Source: Lycocorax pyrrhopterus obiensis (lineage: Eukaryota; Chordata; Aves; Passeriformes; Paradisaeidae). From it: a stretch of 64,000 nucleotides of DNA. The position numbers and the translations under genes are program-made. The first letter of the stretch is position 1. Each line of letters begins with the position of its first letter. Location of the stretch: assembly GCA_014706295.1 (NCBI GenBank), contig JACSVZ010000001.1, forward strand, positions 38,798,318-38,862,317, written 5' to 3'. Positions 61,666 through 64,000 of this stretch are shown one piece after another. The notes beneath the pieces were generated by a model. The model was not told where the DNA came from, searched no databases, and was given only the letters and a program-made list of their open reading frames with translations.

Positions 61666-64000
61666 AACCATTCCATCTCTTGGGAATAAGAAGCCCAATG
61701 AACAGATTGTTTGGAGAAACTAAAACAAACTGTAAAATTTCCGTGTGCTGTGCCACCTGTCTCAGGGAGGAGAAAGGGGTGAAGAAAGCAGAAATGACAG
61801 GAGTGGGCACCTGATTTATGCCTATTTTAAAGTCTCTGTGGTTTAGATTCATATCCGACCAAGCGCCCCTACAAGTGAACACCTGCATGAATAAAGCAGG
61901 AGCTAAGAAACAGTGTTCGATTGCATACAACTGTGGTTAACTTCTACAAAGTCTGTGAATACTCAAGGCAGTTCAGCTCCTCTTGATGACATGATTCCTG
62001 GGACACAAGATTCCTGGGACACAAGAGCAGAGGTCATTGGTTGGAGAAGGAGCCACCAGGGCGTGCAGAGAAAGCCAAGGTGGATCTGACCTCCACCCAG
62101 GTCCTCATGGAAACAACTGTTCTTTGATGAGCCAGAGGAATGGATTAGGAAAACTGTGAGGAGCAGTGCCAAGGAACTGAGCCAGATAGAGACCACCCAA
62201 AAAGCAGAAAAGACTCTGTGAAGAGGGAACGGAATTAGTAAAACAAATTGGCAATTGGAGATAACCAAAACGTTGAGAGTGCAGGCGGCAACCATGGCAC
62301 ACGCAGAAAAAGATGGAGGAAAAGCCAAGACAACACCTGGAAAATACAGAGAACTGGAAGCCCAAATCAAGGGCTAGAGGAATTATGTTATTGTTTTGAA
62401 AGAGCTTGATAAATGATGTTCCATATACAGTAAGATTATTTTAAAAACCTCTGAGCTCCTCTGATAGGCACCCATGAAATGAAAGGAAGTCTGTGGTCAC
62501 TGTACTATTTAAATATTATCCTTCAAGGTATTATCCAGCAAGAACTTAATTCAGAAATTCTCATGTGATATGACCTTTTGAAACTGCCTACAGAGAAATC
62601 ATGTTGTATTTTCTCGACAAAATCTGTAAATAAAATCTTTTTGAACCTGCATGTAAGTGTACCAGACACACATTTAAAGCAGTTGACACATTTAGAATGG
62701 AATTTCCTCATTTACAAAAAGGCATATACAAAAGCCTTAGGATGGTGAGAGGAGAGGGAGTTTAGACTTACCCTGCTCATCCAATTACAAAATCTTAATT
62801 TTACTGTGCCTTTCCAAACCAGCAGATCATTTAATAAAACCTTGGGATAGTTCTCTCAGCATAAACAATTCCTTCATTTATACAACTGAGTCTAAATCTT
62901 TGAAAGATTGGTTTTCATTTATCAGAATGTTTTCACACAGAACTCTCATTCCTGCTGAGTCCAACTCTGACACTCTGCAGAAAAATTATTTTGGTAAATG
63001 TCCAGTCAAATTACCACTAACTAACATATAACTCTTTAAAATAGCACAATACTCAGAAGAAAAACAAAACAGAAAATCATGTAAAATGTTGTCAAGCTTA
63101 AAAGCATTCAAAACTTCGGAGATGACATTATTGTTATTATTGTTTTACCATTACCACTTCGGGTAAATGACAAGATCTATATTTTGATTTTGTAATTTCA
63201 TTTGCTATTACCCAGAGATTTTGGCCAAACAAGGGCCAGAATTGCTGTGAGATCAATTCTCTGTTGGCATAACTTTATTGATTTCATTAGACTTCTGTCA
63301 GCAGAAAACATTGGCTTCTGTTTAGCTCTGGGAAAAAAAAAAAAGCCACGACATCTGCTTTTATTAAAACATATTTTTAACCTGAAAGTAGAGATGACTG
63401 ACAGGATCCACTCCTAAATCTAACAAAGTACATGACTGGGGTTTGGTAATTTTGCCAATCCCATCTCTAATCGATTTTTTTTTGTGTGTTTCTGTATCAC
63501 ATACACAAAGTTTGTAGGAAGTTAAACACTACAAATCTTGAAGAGACAATTACTTTTTATTGTGATACAGAAATCTATGCCACATTTAATTCTCTCTGTA
63601 TATTACCAATGCCAATGATTTGCTATAATATTTCTCCGCTATGCTTCAATTAATTAAGCAGCCTTGGGGAGAAAAAAGGCAGTAAGAAATGTTCCAGTAC
63701 TTCTCACTGTAGGATGATTCCCTAAAGTCCTGTGAATGAGAAACGAATATATTCTAGAAAGAGAAGTTCACTATATCTGGGGTTGGTGGACAAAAGGATT
63801 TCCACAAACACCAGCTGCAGGCAAACTCACATAAATGGAGAGTAGTTGTACCCAACTGCAATAAGCTCCTACATTCTCCATTCCCATCCAGAGAAACTGG
63901 ATGTAGGTGATGGGCAATTTTCCTTCAGTGATAGCTGGCACCTTGATCTCTTCCTAAGCACAGTCTGGGAGTTGTCCTTCATTATATTTGCTATGTCTCT
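61666..64000. other. Intronic DNA without recognisable gene
   Basis: AT-rich sequence to the end of the window. It includes a 16-bp tandem duplication at 61993-62024 and a somewhat GC-richer patch at 61980-62350 that I cannot assign to a repeat family. Confidence 0.6.
61993..62024. repeat. 16-bp perfect tandem duplication
   Basis: GATTCCTGGGACACAA at 61993-62008 is repeated exactly at 62009-62024. Confidence 0.85.

Larger units (their letters stand above)
19198..64000 (-). other. ITGBL1: ITGBL1 large upstream intron, partial (expected intron 2)
   Basis: Everything above the exon at 19051-19197 appears to be one intron of at least 44.8 kb. I searched the minus strand for the preceding exon, expected to encode a DCGVCxC cluster, a GPLCEC module and CHEWVCE, and found nothing matching. 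The interval contains at least nine mobile-element relics, listed separately, plus microsatellites and AT-rich unique DNA. No nested gene, tRNA or promoter can be supported by eye. If exon 2 were later found inside this interval, it would have to be split into two introns. Confidence 0.7.

Noticed and set aside
61493..61930. 145-codon minus-strand open frame
   Set aside because: It overlaps an old antisense LINE fragment, shows no domain or motif, and has no coding context. It is a chance frame.
61963..62370. 135-codon minus-strand open frame with hydrophobic stretches
   Set aside because: It is hydrophobic because the plus strand is purine-rich there. It has no signal-peptide layout, no homologue I recognise, and overlaps another frame of equal quality.

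Overview
The window looks like nuclear DNA from a bird. It is AT-rich, mostly non-coding, and carries several copies of the avian LINE family CR1, including 3' ends with the characteristic ATTCTRTGR-type terminus. It also holds one solo LTR of a type I recognise from bird genomes. There are no prokaryotic operons, no CRISPR arrays and no RNA genes that I can support.

The only protein-coding gene I can support is ITGBL1 (integrin beta-like 1, a secreted protein built of ten integrin-type EGF repeats), on the minus strand. Five consecutive internal exons lie in the first 20 kb. In transcription order they are at 19197-19051, 16241-16119, 12995-12855, 10110-9970 and 5720-5574. By comparison with the human protein, recalled from memory, these are exons 3 to 7 of 11. 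All five have AG/GT splice borders, are multiples of three in length (147, 123, 141, 141, 147), are symmetric phase 1-1, and encode exactly eight cysteines. Their introns are 2.7-4.2 kb. The last four exons lie beyond the low-coordinate edge. Exons 1 and 2 lie beyond the high-coordinate edge, unless I have missed one.

The remaining 44.8 kb (19198-64000) reads as one very large intron, presumably intron 2. It is littered with old mobile elements. There are CR1 reverse-transcriptase fragments at 19370-19995 (+) and 39370-39750 (-), and CR1 3' ends at 32117-32566 (-), 37123-37385 (+), 44751-44810 (-) and 57040-57121 (+). A rarer CR1 ORF1 (esterase-like) relic lies at about 47660-48480 (-), a solo LTR at about 28745-29282 (-, same sense as the gene), and an older L3/CR1-like piece at about 61500-61665 (-). 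Another CR1 3' end sits in the intron at 6849-7081 (+).

The rest is unique-looking AT-rich intron DNA with microsatellites, A-tracts, short tandem duplications and a few hairpins. I found no undescribed biological system. The best leads are the modular exon structure of ITGBL1, the sense-oriented LTR in the large intron, the CR1 ORF1 relic, and a perfect 16-bp hairpin at 53392-53432.
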